Shown in pieces: positions 33,409 to 43,748 of a DNA stretch of 64,000 nucleotides. The stretch's first letter is position 1, and each line of letters starts with the position of its first letter. The position numbers and the translations under genes are program-made. The stretch is from Brachypalpus laphriformis. Taxonomy: Eukaryota > Arthropoda > Insecta > Diptera > Syrphidae. Under the pieces are notes generated by a model. The model was not told the DNA's origin. It ran no database searches and worked only from the letters and a program-made list of their open reading frames with translations. The stretch is taken from contig OX246753.1 in assembly GCA_945910035.1 (NCBI GenBank), forward strand, positions 55,801,479 to 55,865,478, read 5' to 3'.

Positions 33409-36400
33409 CAAACGGTAGTGCATGCGATCATATGAAAACACAAGCGTTTTCACTCAGCTGAGGCCTACCAACTCCTACTCTCAACCTCCACGCGGTGACA
33501 GCCGGGTGCCTAGTACCTTAATCCAAGAAATGGGTAACCAACCCCGTTTGGCGGATTTTTGGTGGCAGCAGATGAGAGAGGGGGGGAAGAGTGCTTTTCT
33601 CACTAGAGCACTTCTTCCTGTTCCAGGCGGCAGCGGACGAATTCCCTAGACGGAGTCAACGGTGGCGTCTATAGTTCCAGTTAGGTTGAACTTAGTGAAT
33701 ACCTTGCGCGAGCTGCTTCGACGTATTCGGATCACAGGTCGGTAAGGAATTTCCAATGTTGGTCAGGACATTGGAATAGAGATGGTGGCGGAGGAGCCCT
33801 TAATGGGCCAACGGCAGCGCTCATACCCTCGTAGTGGACTACTGGCACCGGTGTACCCGGCCCCTCGTCCTAGGGGAATAATTAAGGAACTGGCCCTCCA
33901 GGTTGGGGGTTGTGCCGTCGGGGTAACTTCCCTACCACGTAAAAAACGCATGGTTCCGAAACAACCAAAAGCCTCGGATAAGGATGACCCAACTAATGAC
34001 GACCCCAGCAAACGAAATAAGGACAACGACCTTCGGATCTGTACGTGGAATGTTCTGTCCCTTTACAGACCACGTGCAGCCGAACAACTAGCAGAGGCCC
34101 TAGACTGCTATAAAGCAGATATTACCGCCATCCAGGAAGTGCGATGGGATGGGCCAGGCAAAAAGAGGATGAAAAACTGTGACATCTACTACGGTGATTG
34201 CTACAGAGGCAACAGGCAACGCTTATTCGGATGCGGATTTGTCATACGCGGCAGACTTAGGCAAGAAGTCTTAAGCTTCCGACACGTGAGCGAGCGTATT
34301 ATGACTATCCGGATCAAGGCTAAATTCGCTAACATTAGCCTAATATGTGTTCATGCCCCAACAGAAGAAAAGGACCCTGCCTCCAAAGAGTGTTTCTACG
34401 AGCTCCTCGACAAAACATACGAGCAATGTCCTAAATACGACGTTAAGATCGTATTGGGCGATTTTAACGCCAAAATAGGAAAGGAGGACGTCTTCGGTAG
34501 AGCAGTCGGTAAGCATAGCCTACACGACACCACGTCTGATAACGGACTAAGGCTAATTGATTTCGCTGTGGAGCGAAATGTCACCATAGCAAGCACATGG
34601 TTTCCTCATCTCGATATTCATAAGCAGACATGGCGGTCCAATGATCATGTCACGATCAACCAAATTGATCATATTGCGATCGACGCAAGGCATGCCTCCA
34701 GTATTCTGGATGTCCGGACCTTCCGAGCGGCCAACATAGACTCGGATCATTACCTTGTTGTAGCCAAGGTACGAATGCGGATATCCCAATCTGAGCAACA
34801 AAGAAGAATTACTGTGAGAAAATTTAACGTCGAAAAGCTACAATCGCAAGAGACCGCCAGACTCTTCGCTGAACGCGTATCCCGAAATCTCTCAATCACC
34901 CCTATACCGCCAGCATCAAGTGCCAAAGACCAGTGGCAACGCTGCCAACATGCCATCAGAAACGCCGCGACTGATGTGCTGGGTCTCGCTCGACCACCAC
35001 CGCGAAACCCCTGGTTTGACGAAGAATGCCGGCGAGTGCATGCCGCAAAACAAGAGGCATACAAAGCGGCGCTGCAAAGGAAGACGAGAGCTGCTCGTGA
35101 GCTCTACGAGCAAAATAGACGGGAAGAACATCGGCTTCTCCAAAAGAAGAAGAAAGAGCATGAGAAGCGCGCGTTTGAGAATATCGAGAGTCTATACTCC
35201 AGGAACAATGTACGGAAGTTTTACCAAAAGGTAAAAAGAACGTGTCAGAGAAGTAATACCCGTACAGAAACCTGTAGAGATGAGAATGGAAACCTCGTAG
35301 TAGAATCACAGTCGGTGCTGAGAATATGGAAAAACTACTTCTGCAGAATGTATAACGGCGACGAAGACCAACATCCCGCTGTCAGGCAGAATGAACCATT
35401 CAACATGGACGATGATAGTCAAAATTTCCGTCCACCTGACCAAAACGAAGTGAGGATAGCAATATCCAAGCTAAAATCGAACAAGGCTGCTGGACCTGAC
35501 GGTTTACCGGCCGAACTTTTCAAGGCAGCTGGGGATGAATTGGTAGAGTGCATACACCAACTCATTTCTAATATTTGGTCAGAGGAGTGTATGCCTGATG
35601 AATGGAATCTCAGCATCGTTTGCCCGATCCACAAGAAAGGAGACCCCCTCAACTGCGCCAATTATAGAGGCATCAGTCTCCTCAACATCGCATACAAGAT
35701 CTTTTCTGCGATATTGTGTGAACGCCTGAAACCTTTTATCAACAGCCTGATTGGACCCTATCAGTGCGGTTTCAGGCCAGGAAAGTCCACCATCGATCAA
35801 ATCTTCACACTTCGGCAGATCCTGGAGAAAACCCAAGAATTCCAAATCGATACTCACCACCTCTTTATCGATTTCAAGGCCGCCTATGACAGCATCTATA
35901 GAGAAGAGCTTTATAGAGCCATGTCTAGTTTTGACATCCCTGCCAAACTTGTCCGCCTGTGCAGGCTGACGATGGAGAACGCTCGCTGCTCCATCAAGGT
36001 CGGTAATGACCTCACCGAGACCTTTGATGTCAAAAAAGGCTTTAGACAAGGTGACGCGCTGTCATGTGACTTCTTCAATATTGTACTTGAACGGATTGTG
36101 CGGAACTCACAAGCCAACACCGGAGGCACAATCTATTACAAGTCTGTACAACTGCTTGCATACGCCGACGATATAGACATTATCGGAAGATCTCAGCGGG
36201 CTGTCACCGGTGCTTTTGCAAGCATTGAGGCGGAAGCGGCCAAAATGGGTTTGGCGATAAACGAGGGCAAAACCAAGTATATGCTGTCAACTAGAAGGGA
36301 AAACCAACATCGACGAATTGGACAAAACGTCACCGTGGGCAGCTATAACTTCGAGGTAGTAAGGGACTTTGTCTACCTTGGCTCTGCTATAAATTCAGCA

Positions 36401-36981
36401 AACAAAATCAGCGCAGAAATCAATCGAAGAATAACTCTTGCCAATCGCTGTTTTTTTGGGCTTATAAGGCAATTCAACAGTAAAGCCCTCTCTCGAACAA
36501 CTAAGGAGACTCTATATAAGACCTTGATCATCCCAGTCCTGCTTTACGGCGCTGAAACATGGACTTTATTAAAAGAGGATGAAGATATCCTTGGTCGCTT
36601 CGAGAGAAAAATTCTTCGTAAGATTTTCGGTCCCGTTTGCGTTGACGGGTTTTGGAGGAGAAGATTCAATCACGAACTATACGAGCTGTACAGCGACATC
36701 GACTTAGTCAAAAAACTGCGTATTGGACGTCTGAGATGGCTAGGACATGTAGAGCGAATGGATACCAACGCTCCGGCCCGCAGAGTCTTCGAATCTAACC
36801 CCGAGGGACGACGCAGTAGAGGGAATTATCGCCGTAGGTGGCGCGCACAAGTTCAAGGGGACCTCGACCAACTTGGAGTGCGCAACTGGAGGCAATTAGC
36901 TAAAGACCGAGCTAAATGGAGAGGCTTGTTGGTTGAGGCCCAGGTTCACCCCGAACTGTAGCGCCACCTAAGTAAGTAAGT
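33409..36981 (+). mobile_element. Complete RTE-clade retrotransposon with intact ORF
   Basis: A 3573 bp insertion between perfect 12 bp direct repeats. It has a 373 bp leader, one uninterrupted 1059-codon ORF (33782-36961) and a very short 3' UTR ending in AAGT tandem repeats (36970-36981). These short 3' tandem repeats in place of poly(A), one endonuclease-RT ORF and a compact size are RTE hallmarks. Fragments of the same family occur at 11638, 14690, 43749, 45125, 46648, 54740 and 55417. A small frame in the leader (33422-33649) might be an ORF1 but shows no known motif. It is the only apparently replication-competent element in the window. Confidence 0.9.
33782..36961 (+). CDS. RTE endonuclease-reverse transcriptase polyprotein (1059 aa)
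   Basis: Residues 1-80 are a basic leader. The APE-type endonuclease spans about 84-330: CTWNV (Asn90), IQEVRW (Glu119), GDFNAK (226-231) and SDH (321-323). A Lys/Arg-rich coiled linker covers about 385-480. The RT spans about 540-830: AAGPDGLPAELF (Gly571 in GPDG), FRPGKSTIDQIFTLR, LFIDFKAAYDS (Asp697), FRQGDALSCDFFN and YADD (794-797). A thumb follows, then a basic C-terminus with RLRWLGHVERM and GRRSRGNYRRRWRAQ. All catalytic residues I can check are present, and the length is normal for RTE. The first ATG is used; Met57 is an alternative start. The protein would nick the target and copy its own RNA in place. Confidence 0.93.
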   Translation: MVAEEPLMGQRQRSYPRSGLLAPVYPAPRPRGIIKELALQVGGCAVGVTSLPRKKRMVPKQPKASDKDDPTNDDPSKRNKDNDLRICTWNVLSLYRPRAAEQLAEALDCYKADITAIQEVRWDGPGKKRMKNCDIYYGDCYRGNRQRLFGCGFVIRGRLRQEVLSFRHVSERIMTIRIKAKFANISLICVHAPTEEKDPASKECFYELLDKTYEQCPKYDVKIVLGDFNAKIGKEDVFGRAVGKHSLHDTTSDNGLRLIDFAVERNVTIASTWFPHLDIHKQTWRSNDHVTINQIDHIAIDARHASSILDVRTFRAANIDSDHYLVVAKVRMRISQSEQQRRITVRKFNVEKLQSQETARLFAERVSRNLSITPIPPASSAKDQWQRCQHAIRNAATDVLGLARPPPRNPWFDEECRRVHAAKQEAYKAALQRKTRAARELYEQNRREEHRLLQKKKKEHEKRAFENIESLYSRNNVRKFYQKVKRTCQRSNTRTETCRDENGNLVVESQSVLRIWKNYFCRMYNGDEDQHPAVRQNEPFNMDDDSQNFRPPDQNEVRIAISKLKSNKAAGPDGLPAELFKAAGDELVECIHQLISNIWSEECMPDEWNLSIVCPIHKKGDPLNCANYRGISLLNIAYKIFSAILCERLKPFINSLIGPYQCGFRPGKSTIDQIFTLRQILEKTQEFQIDTHHLFIDFKAAYDSIYREELYRAMSSFDIPAKLVRLCRLTMENARCSIKVGNDLTETFDVKKGFRQGDALSCDFFNIVLERIVRNSQANTGGTIYYKSVQLLAYADDIDIIGRSQRAVTGAFASIEAEAAKMGLAINEGKTKYMLSTRRENQHRRIGQNVTVGSYNFEVVRDFVYLGSAINSANKISAEINRRITLANRCFFGLIRQFNSKALSRTTKETLYKTLIIPVLLYGAETWTLLKEDEDILGRFERKILRKIFGPVCVDGFWRRRFNHELYELYSDIDLVKKLRIGRLRWLGHVERMDTNAPARRVFESNPEGRRSRGNYRRRWRAQVQGDLDQLGVRNWRQLAKDRAKWRGLLVEAQVHPEL

Positions 36982-37470
36982 AATGCAATCAGTTTGAGCA
37001 CCAAAATAAGACTGTTCCGCTCCAACGTTGAATCCGTGCTGCTATATGGTTGCAGCACGTGGAGAGTGACCACTACTATCACCAGAAAGCTGCAAACGTT
37101 CGTTAATAGGTGTCTGCGCAATATCTTACAGATTTTCTGGCCCAATCGTATCTCTAACGAACACCTTTACGAGAGAACGGGTCAGGAACCAATAGGCAGA
37201 ACTATCCAACGGCGGAAGTGGCAGTGGATTGGTCACACGTTCCGAAAGGGTGACACCTCCATAGCGAACCATGCTATGCAATGGAACCCTCTAACTCAGG
37301 ATGGCAGAAGACCTGGCGGTCCGCGGAAAACATGGCGCAGAACAGTCGAGAAGGAGGCACGGCAGTTAGGGAAAAGTTGGGGAGAACTCAGACACATTGC
37401 CAGAAACCGTACACGATGGCGCGTGGGCGTAGTAGAGGCCCTAGGACCCACAAGGGGATACAGGACATAA
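36982..37470 (+). pseudogene. C-terminal part of the interrupted LINE ORF2
   Basis: This resumes the host LINE reading after the nested RTE: NAISLSTKIRLFRSNVESVL (using the duplicated target), YGCSTWRV, FWPNRISNEHLYERTGQEP, RRKWQWIGHTFRKG, GGPRKTWRRTVEKEARQLG and a stop at 37468-37470. The first 12 bp are the right TSD. The domain is the basic thumb/C-terminal region that follows RT in this family and is intact in itself. The same blocks occur in the copy at 49600-50140. Confidence 0.85.
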
Positions 37471-37492
37471 AGAAAGAAAAAAGAAAAAAAAG

Positions 37493-38933
37493 CCACTGAG
37501 TGCAGATTCGAGATCATGATCAAAAAAAATTAAACAAATTCTGAAGTATGCAAAAGATATTTTTGATTAGTACTCAACTTGTAGATTGCAGATCACGACA
37601 AAAAATACACCGTATTAAATTATTAGCAATGTAAATGTGAAAGGTCCATTGAATTTGGTGTCGAAGTTTTTGTGTGACAAGTGTTCAAACACTTACACTT
37701 ACAGTTTTTATTACGTTTGGAGAACTTTTGACTATATTGTAGGAATCCTTCCTTTTTCTGAGATAGAGAGTATTCTATATGTTGGTCCAGGATACAAGCT
37801 ATTACTTTACTAAGTTTACTAAGTTTAATCAAAGTCCGTTAAGTATTTTCCGCGTGATGCGTGCACAGAAAGACAGGAACATTCGACCCTCTACAGTTTT
37901 ATTATATTATATGTATGGATTTGACAGATAAAACAATGTATTGACTTAATTATTTTTAAGTTCTTAATACTTGCTTATTGTTAAAAACCTATATTTCATG
38001 ACTTACCAAAGAGGCGAGCTGCTCTTCTTCACGACCCCACTCAATATCGCGTTCAAAAATAGGCACGAAAGTAAGAAAAGAAATGGAAAAGTATTTGACT
38101 TTAAGAGAAATTATATTTCCTCTTTCGTTACTAATAATATTCTAATATAAAATATGTATGCATAAATGAAAAGCAGCAACAAATTTAGGTCAACATATGC
38201 GGACGTCTACACCGAAGAAATAATGTACAGATTGCAATGTGATTACCCAATTATTATTCTCCGCAAAACAGTGCCGCCCATAGAATTATTTAACAAATTC
38301 CCCCGCACTTGGTTGAATAAATTTCCTCCAATCAATAACATCAACAGCCATTCAACCTTCAACTGTCAACATCCTCACCACTCCGTATTATACTGGCAAA
38401 GTCCAATTTAATACCACCTGGCTTTTCCAGTCGATATTCTCATAGTTAAGTCATAAAAATATGCATAGTGGAGGAAATTATTCCAGTTCGCCATAGAAAT
38501 CGTCCAGCTATCTACACCATGTCCACCCCCCTACCCAGCTCGCAAAAACAATATCTAGCTCAAGCACAAGTTATCGCAAGGATACGATAAGGCTAACCGT
38601 AAATTAAATTTTCACTGTAGAATTGATAATAGCAATCGATGTTACTACACGAAATTCCATCCCTCACTCTTCTAGCATTAGAATTCATTCTGGGCTGTAG
38701 GGTTGTATTTTATTATTTTGTCCCATACGGTTTATTAAGTTTGACTTATTTTTCATAACACAGAGAATTCCATTAAGGAAGCATATATTGGCAATTATAT
38801 ATCTGCATTATCAGTATTAACAGCGGAGTGGGTTTACCGATGTCTGACCGAAGTCACCAGGATTTATGCAAATTTTCCATAGAAAAAGTATCAATATTTT
38901 TAAAATCCACTGACATTCTTTTCAATGGGTTAA
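37493..38933. other. No recognisable gene
   Basis: Unassigned AT-rich sequence. The 81-codon frame at 38166-38411 resembles nothing known. The rest of the hAT element interrupted near 30535 was looked for here and not found. Confidence 0.5.
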
Positions 38934-39674
38934 GTACGATTGACCGCATTTTAAAATCTCGTTTTCAAAATCTCGAATAACGAAATCTCGCATTATCGAA
39001 ATCTTGGAATTATAAAATCTCGCAAATCAAAATCTCGAAAACTAGAATCTTGCATTGTAATAAAATAATTATTAATTCGCCAGAATTAATAAATATTTTA
39101 TTACAATGCGAGATTCTAAATCTATATAAGATACGTAGGTACAATAGGTACCTTTTTCAAATAATTGAATTTTTCTAAGTATGTGCAAAACACAAGACTG
39201 CTGATAATAAGAGAGAGAGAGAGAGAGAAGAAGCAACAATTTGTTGTCACGTACCGCTTTCCGGTGGGTTTGGCCGCTCACGCGACTTCGTCGCTCCGCT
39301 ATGGGTATGTCAACAACTACCAGGCAGGCGCCTGGAGTTAAAGTCTGTCTTCGTGTATGCATTCATTATCAGAACCTTATAAATTTCAAATTTCCTTATG
39401 AAATAGGAATAGCTCCTAACTTTTGATAATGCGAGATTCTCCTGTATTTGCAAGATTTTTATCTTTCAGAGCGAGATTTTGATAATGCGAGATTTTCAAA
39501 TGCGAGATTTTCAAATGCGAGATTTTGAATATGCGAGTTTTTGGATATGCGAGATTTGAATATGTGAGATTTTGATTATGCGAGGTTTTGAATGTGCGAG
39601 ATTTTGTTATTCGGGATTTATTTAAAAAATGCGAGATTTCGTTATTAGAGATTTTGGTTTGCGGTCAATCGTAC
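38934..39674. mobile_element. Foldback-like element with inverted arrays of a GCGAGATT motif
   Basis: GTACGATTGACCGCA at 38934 is mirrored by TGCGGTCAATCGTAC ending at 39674. Inside, the left end holds about seven spaced copies of AATCTCG (38955-39052). The right end holds about fourteen copies of TGCGAGATT-like units every ~15-17 bp (39430-39655), in the opposite orientation. A 32 bp stem hairpin lies at 39046-39115 and a unique core at 39120-39425, including a GA repeat (39209-39230). No transposase is encoded. GTAC on both sides may be a 4 bp TSD or part of the inverted repeat. The build resembles Foldback/Galileo-type elements; the family is not recognised. Confidence 0.75.
39046..39115. 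repeat. Hairpin, 32 bp arms
   Basis: 39046-39077 and 39084-39115 are reverse complements with two mismatches around a 6 bp loop. Both ends carry the element's own AATCT(C/T)GCATT motif, so the hairpin joins the left motif array to one inverted unit. Confidence 0.9.
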
Positions 39675-40449
39675 CGCTCCCCTTTTCAATAAGAATGAAC
39701 TTCTTTTTGAATAATTTTATGTTAACAAGTTACATACGCAGTTGTCCAAATTCACCTAAAGTTTGTCCAAACATTTCTCTTTGGAGCGACTTTAATCATA
39801 TTTGGCAAAATGTATCGAAGTTGAAAGGTATTCGTCTACTTGAAGCAAAAAATTCACAAAGCCAGCCTAACTAGCTAACTAGCAATAGGGTGTCATACGA
39901 TCCATTCTAGATGAATTGTAGTAACTTTTCTGTATGTTTTTTTGTTTTTTTTTTTTTTTTTGAAATCGTTCTAAAATCGATCGAAAGAACGTGGGAAATT
40001 CGTGATAGGCAATTGATGTCGATATATAATTTGTTGTCCCCAGGGTAGTCACAAAAAATAGGTATCTATATATTGGAAGAATTGTGGTCTAAATAACATA
40101 GAAGGGGCAAAACCAAAAAAAGGTAGTCAAGTAGTCTTAACAACCTGAAGTCCTAACAACCTGAAAACATGATGAATCAGCTTTTGTGGCAGCTCTGTCA
40201 GAAGAGCGTGTTTGTTGCTAAATTATAATTGATGGCTAATGGATTCCTTTTTTTTTTCAAAGTGTGGAGGTAAACAATGCTTCTACTCATACACAGCTGA
40301 GACCAAAAGTTGTTTACTCGTATGTACAGTGTGTTGACATAAGTTGTTTGAGGAAAAAGTTCATGTTAGTGTTCCTGTGGCGAGGATAAAAATGCTCTAT
40401 TCCCGATAAGTAGAAGTGGTAGTTAATTAGGGGAAAAACTTGTTGACGT
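39675..40449. other. No recognisable gene
   Basis: Unassigned sequence with T-rich runs at 39938-39961 and 40249-40258. Nothing coding was supported. Confidence 0.5.
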
Positions 40450-40744
40450 GGGCGCCGTGGCGTAAGTGGTTAGTGTGTCGGATCACTACGCATGAGGTTC
40501 CAAGTTCGAATCCCAGAAAATACCAAAAAAGTTTTTTCACGGTCCCACCTCTCGCGAGCGTCTGACAAACATCCGAGAGTATTGTTGTCATGAAAAAGTT
40601 TCTCAAATCGCCGTTCGGATTCGGCATTAAACTGTAGGTCCCTTCCATTCGTGTGAAAAATATAGCGCACACAACATGAATGGTTGCGAGAAGCTAGGCC
40701 CTGGCACTTTAAAGAGCTGTTGCGCCAAATATTTGTAAAGTTTT
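40450..40744 (+). repeat. SINE A, copy 5, full length
   Basis: Starts GGGCGCCGTGGCGTAAGTGG and has the B-box-like AGTTCGAATCC. It ends GCGCCAAATATTTGTAAAG. The short TTGACG at 40443-40448 and 40745-40750 may be a small TSD. This copy is very close to copies 1 and 6 and serves as a reference for the family's full length of about 290 bp. Confidence 0.9.
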
Positions 40745-40750
40745 TTGACG

Positions 40751-41899
40751 GAGGTAGTTAGCTTTTCGAAAATTTCTTCTAAGCGGATTGCCTTTGGTTT
40801 CATGCAAACAGAGGACGTGGCCGTTAAGCAGTGAAAGTTGCGTGAAATATGTGAAAGTTAAATTAGGTTCTGTGCGAAGTTTTATTTGATACAAACACAG
40901 GGGTACAGGGAACCTTGTAGAACTCCAGCCAGGAAAAGTCAGTTCAAACTACACGGGTAATAGTATATGAATTTCTTTGAAATAGTGGTTGGTGACAGAT
41001 GAATAATTAATAAATGAATAGAAGTGCGCAGCGTACTAATAAAAGCAATAATCCATAGATCAACGCCGCGTCGGTGAGTATAACTTCTTCGTTTTTTATG
41101 AAAATATTACAATTTTAGGAAATATGTATTGAATGTATCGAAACTTGGGTTTACATCTTTTTGAGAACAAAATGAAGCATCGCGCAGTCTGAATACGGTT
41201 TGGATGGAGTCTAGTCACAATATTCAATTCGAGCGTTGGTTTGGTCGGAAAACTGATGATTATTAATACCTTTGACTTCGCTGACTGGACCGCATTCGGT
41301 CTGCGCTGAAGCAAAAAAATAAAAGAAAATAGTGTTTGGGACCAACGGCAAAGTTATTCCGTATCTGCCAGGTGAAGATTCCCGCCTTTCCTATTATGGC
41401 ATTAAGCCAATGTGTTAGGGTTTTAAACTTTGAAGATAAACTCAAATACCTTAGCAAAATTCATAATGCTACGCTACACTAGTTGCTATGCCATGTTTGA
41501 GGGGAATCCAATAAGATATATGCAAGTATACCAGTGAAAGATAAGGTATTATGTCAAATGAACCAATTCCTATTGTATGACCGGGGGTTTTTGTTTGGAG
41601 TGATAGAACTTACAGTAGGGATCACTATTAAATAAGCTATTCAACTTGGCAGATTTATGACATTTTTGCTTTTTGATTCACGCCTCAACACACGTTACGT
41701 GTCGTGGAAATTTATTTCCAAAATTCGTGTTCTGTTAACCAAACTTATAGACCGCTTTTTTCCATAAGTGATAGTGTAAACAAGACTCGAATTTTTCAAT
41801 TCGCAGCTCTTTACAACAACTTAGCCTCTGTCCACCCACTATGTGAAATAGTTTGTGGAAAGATCTTGGCCTATAACCGTACAAGAATTAAAGCCACCG
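40751..41899. other. No recognisable gene
   Basis: Unassigned AT-rich sequence. No supported frame or repeat. Confidence 0.5.
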
Positions 41900-42300
41900 G
41901 ACCAGCTGTATACACGTGTTATGGCTAGGACGTTATGGCCAATCTACGACAAGAAGAGACAGTGGCACATGCGTCATCATTCATACATTGGTATCCATGT
42001 AGAGCATCTTAGTATACTTCACAACCACTATTGCAGAAGCTTCAGGGCAAATACGACATTGAATCTCTCCATTACCTGCTGTACGAATGTCCTGCGCTCC
42101 CCGACAGAAAAACGAGGACCATTTGGGGTTTTTTTTTCAATGACGCTGGAGGGTTTACCTAATATTACGCAATATTTACTAAAAAAAAAGTGCCTGAAAA
42201 TCATATCCCTATCTCCACACAAGCTCACCAGGGTAATGAGAATGAATGAAATGGATCCAGTTGTTAACCTACATGAGCAGTAACGAATGTCCCAGGACAC
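41900..42300 (+). mobile_element. LOA/I-type LINE C-terminal tail relic
   Basis: Reading in shifting frames gives LWPIYDKKRQWHMR (near 41935-41976) and an HNHYCRSFRA patch (near 42022-42051). A worn CPALRxRKTRTIWGFFF block (near 42080-42140) and a short acidic end follow. The order lysine-rich segment, Cys/His knuckle, then CPAL and basic stretch is that of the tail after RNase H in this LINE group. No RNase H or RT lies upstream. Confidence 0.5.
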
Positions 42301-43485
42301 CTATTTACATACGTACGTTGGAAATTTTTAAATAAAAATCTTTTCACCTGGAAGCGACAAACTCAGTTTTGTATAGTAAAACTTTTCATCTGAATTCTTA
42401 ATCAGCTTAACTAAAACTTTTTCGTTTTGAAATTTAATATTCATCTGATGTGATTCTTTCATATAAACTACGAATATTATTTCCTCTGGAGTATCCAAAG
42501 ATGTACACACTTCACCGAAAACACAAAAATAGTTTCGCTTTTCTGAAGTAACTTCTTCACTTGTAATCTTTGTTTATCATTCTTTCGCAGACGGCTATGA
42601 GTGTTCGCGCACAATTAACTACACTTTCTCCCCCTACAACATCTTACGACTTCGTAGACTTATGAAACAATAGAGTTCTTCTCTCGTACTAAAATAATCT
42701 TTTGTTGCTTTAAGCATACTTTTGTTAGTCAAACTATAGGGATATTCATTTTATCAGTTTCAAGCAATCTATTCTTGTGTTGCAACCTCATTAGAAGATG
42801 AAAATAATTACTTTCTTTACAACAGATTGCAAAAAGTCGGAAGCTTGGAAAATTATTTAATATCAACTTAGCTTTCGCTACAATTTATGTACGCTGAGAA
42901 AATTACAAACTAGAACACCTCTATGTATGGGAGAGAAGACTGCCAAAAAAAAGATGAAAATGTATCTCAAAAGTTCATCACTGCACTTTGCACGTTTTAC
43001 CCTCAAAGTCCAATTACGAAAGATTCTTCGCTAAGATTATTTGGGCCAGCATTGTATGTCTGAACTGTTGCCAGAGGATTTACGATTTTGGACGTTTCTA
43101 TCTGATCAAATGTCATGTATAACAAGGAGAGTGACTGTGACTTTCAGTGGAAAAAACGTTTAGGTCATTAAATATGTTGAACTAGGTCACAGGAAATTGC
43201 GCCGAATGAGTCACTTTGACACAAAATATAAAAGTTCAGCAATGGCAAAGCACAACCACAAATAAATTGCAGTAGTTAGCTTGGTTGTATGGATGTTCAT
43301 ATATATGTAGGTAGAATAAGAGAAATAGAAACAGTGTAAAGGAGATAATTGAAAGCACTTAAAAACAAAAGGCAAATAGGAAATTGTTACTGAAAATCGA
43401 AAGATGACCTTAGAATATCACATGTGTTTGCATAGTTATTTGGTATAAGAGATAATTAAGAAAATGTTTCTAAGCTTTCGCGACA
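42301..43485. other. No recognisable gene
   Basis: Unassigned AT-rich sequence. The frame at 42328-42510 is not recognised. Confidence 0.5.
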
Positions 43486-43487
43486 AG

Positions 43488-43617
43488 GTAAAGTTAAGAA
43501 TGTTAAATACCTTCGTCTAAAACTTAATGAAAAGCTTACTTGGAATTCTCACCTCTCAAAAGCCATAGACAAGGCCACAATCTCATTATGGATCAGCAAA
43601 AGTCTCATTGGTAGAAT
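43488..43617 (+). mobile_element. LINE thumb-region scrap
   Basis: An open stretch reads VKNVKYLRLKLNEKLTWNSH, then an AIDKATISLW block and SLIGRI. This corresponds to the post-YADD KYLGxxLDxKLxW and KATxSLWxCKRLIG blocks of LOA/I-type LINEs. Only about 43 residues remain before the ~100 bp unit and an RTE fragment. Confidence 0.55.
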
Positions 43618-43745
43618 ATGCGCTCTATACCAGGCGAACCCCACAGGCGGATCAGTAGAAATGCGGTGAAGTGGGAGGGCTGTGATCCCTTGTTTTCGGA
43701 TCATAGCTTCGCTGATAAAAGGAAGAAGAAGATGCGCTCTATACC
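43618..43745 (+). repeat. ~100 bp retroposed unit, copy 2, with 14 bp TSD
   Basis: The unit is 43632-43731: AGGCGAACCCCACAGGCGGA at the start and GGAAGAAGAAG at the end. ATGCGCTCTATACC at 43618-43631 is repeated at 43732-43745, a perfect target duplication, so this is a retroposed insertion. The sequence TGTGATCC..GGATCAT inside can pair as a short hairpin. It contains no tRNA-type A/B boxes that I can see. A reading frame (GEPHRRISRNAVKWEG) is open in this copy and in copy 3. Confidence 0.85.
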
Positions 43746-43748
43746 ATA

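Larger units (their letters stand above)
30540..37492 (+). mobile_element. EN/RT non-LTR retrotransposon (RTE-related), interrupted by a nested RTE
   Basis: The host LINE consists of 30540-33408 and 36982-37492. It has a 5' UTR of uncertain start (30534-30720), an endonuclease frame (30858-31754), an RT frame (31732-33408) and a C-terminal frame resuming after the nested element (36982-37470). The 3' end is an AAAG-rich tail (37471-37492). The continuation across the gap matches the second copy at 47358-50145, where SKIWKSN.ISL..KLRLFRSN is uninterrupted. Apart from one frameshift and the insertion it is almost complete. The RTE-related assignment rests on motif style and is tentative. Confidence 0.85.

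Noticed and set aside
33422..33649. 75-codon frame as RTE ORF1
   Set aside because: No motif and no support from another copy; noted only as a possibility in the element entry.
36970..36981. AAGT repeats as telomere-like sequence
   Set aside because: They are the characteristic 3' tail of the RTE family and occur at each copy's end.
38166..38411. 81-codon plus-strand frame
   Set aside because: No motif, no coding-like context and no recognised relatives.
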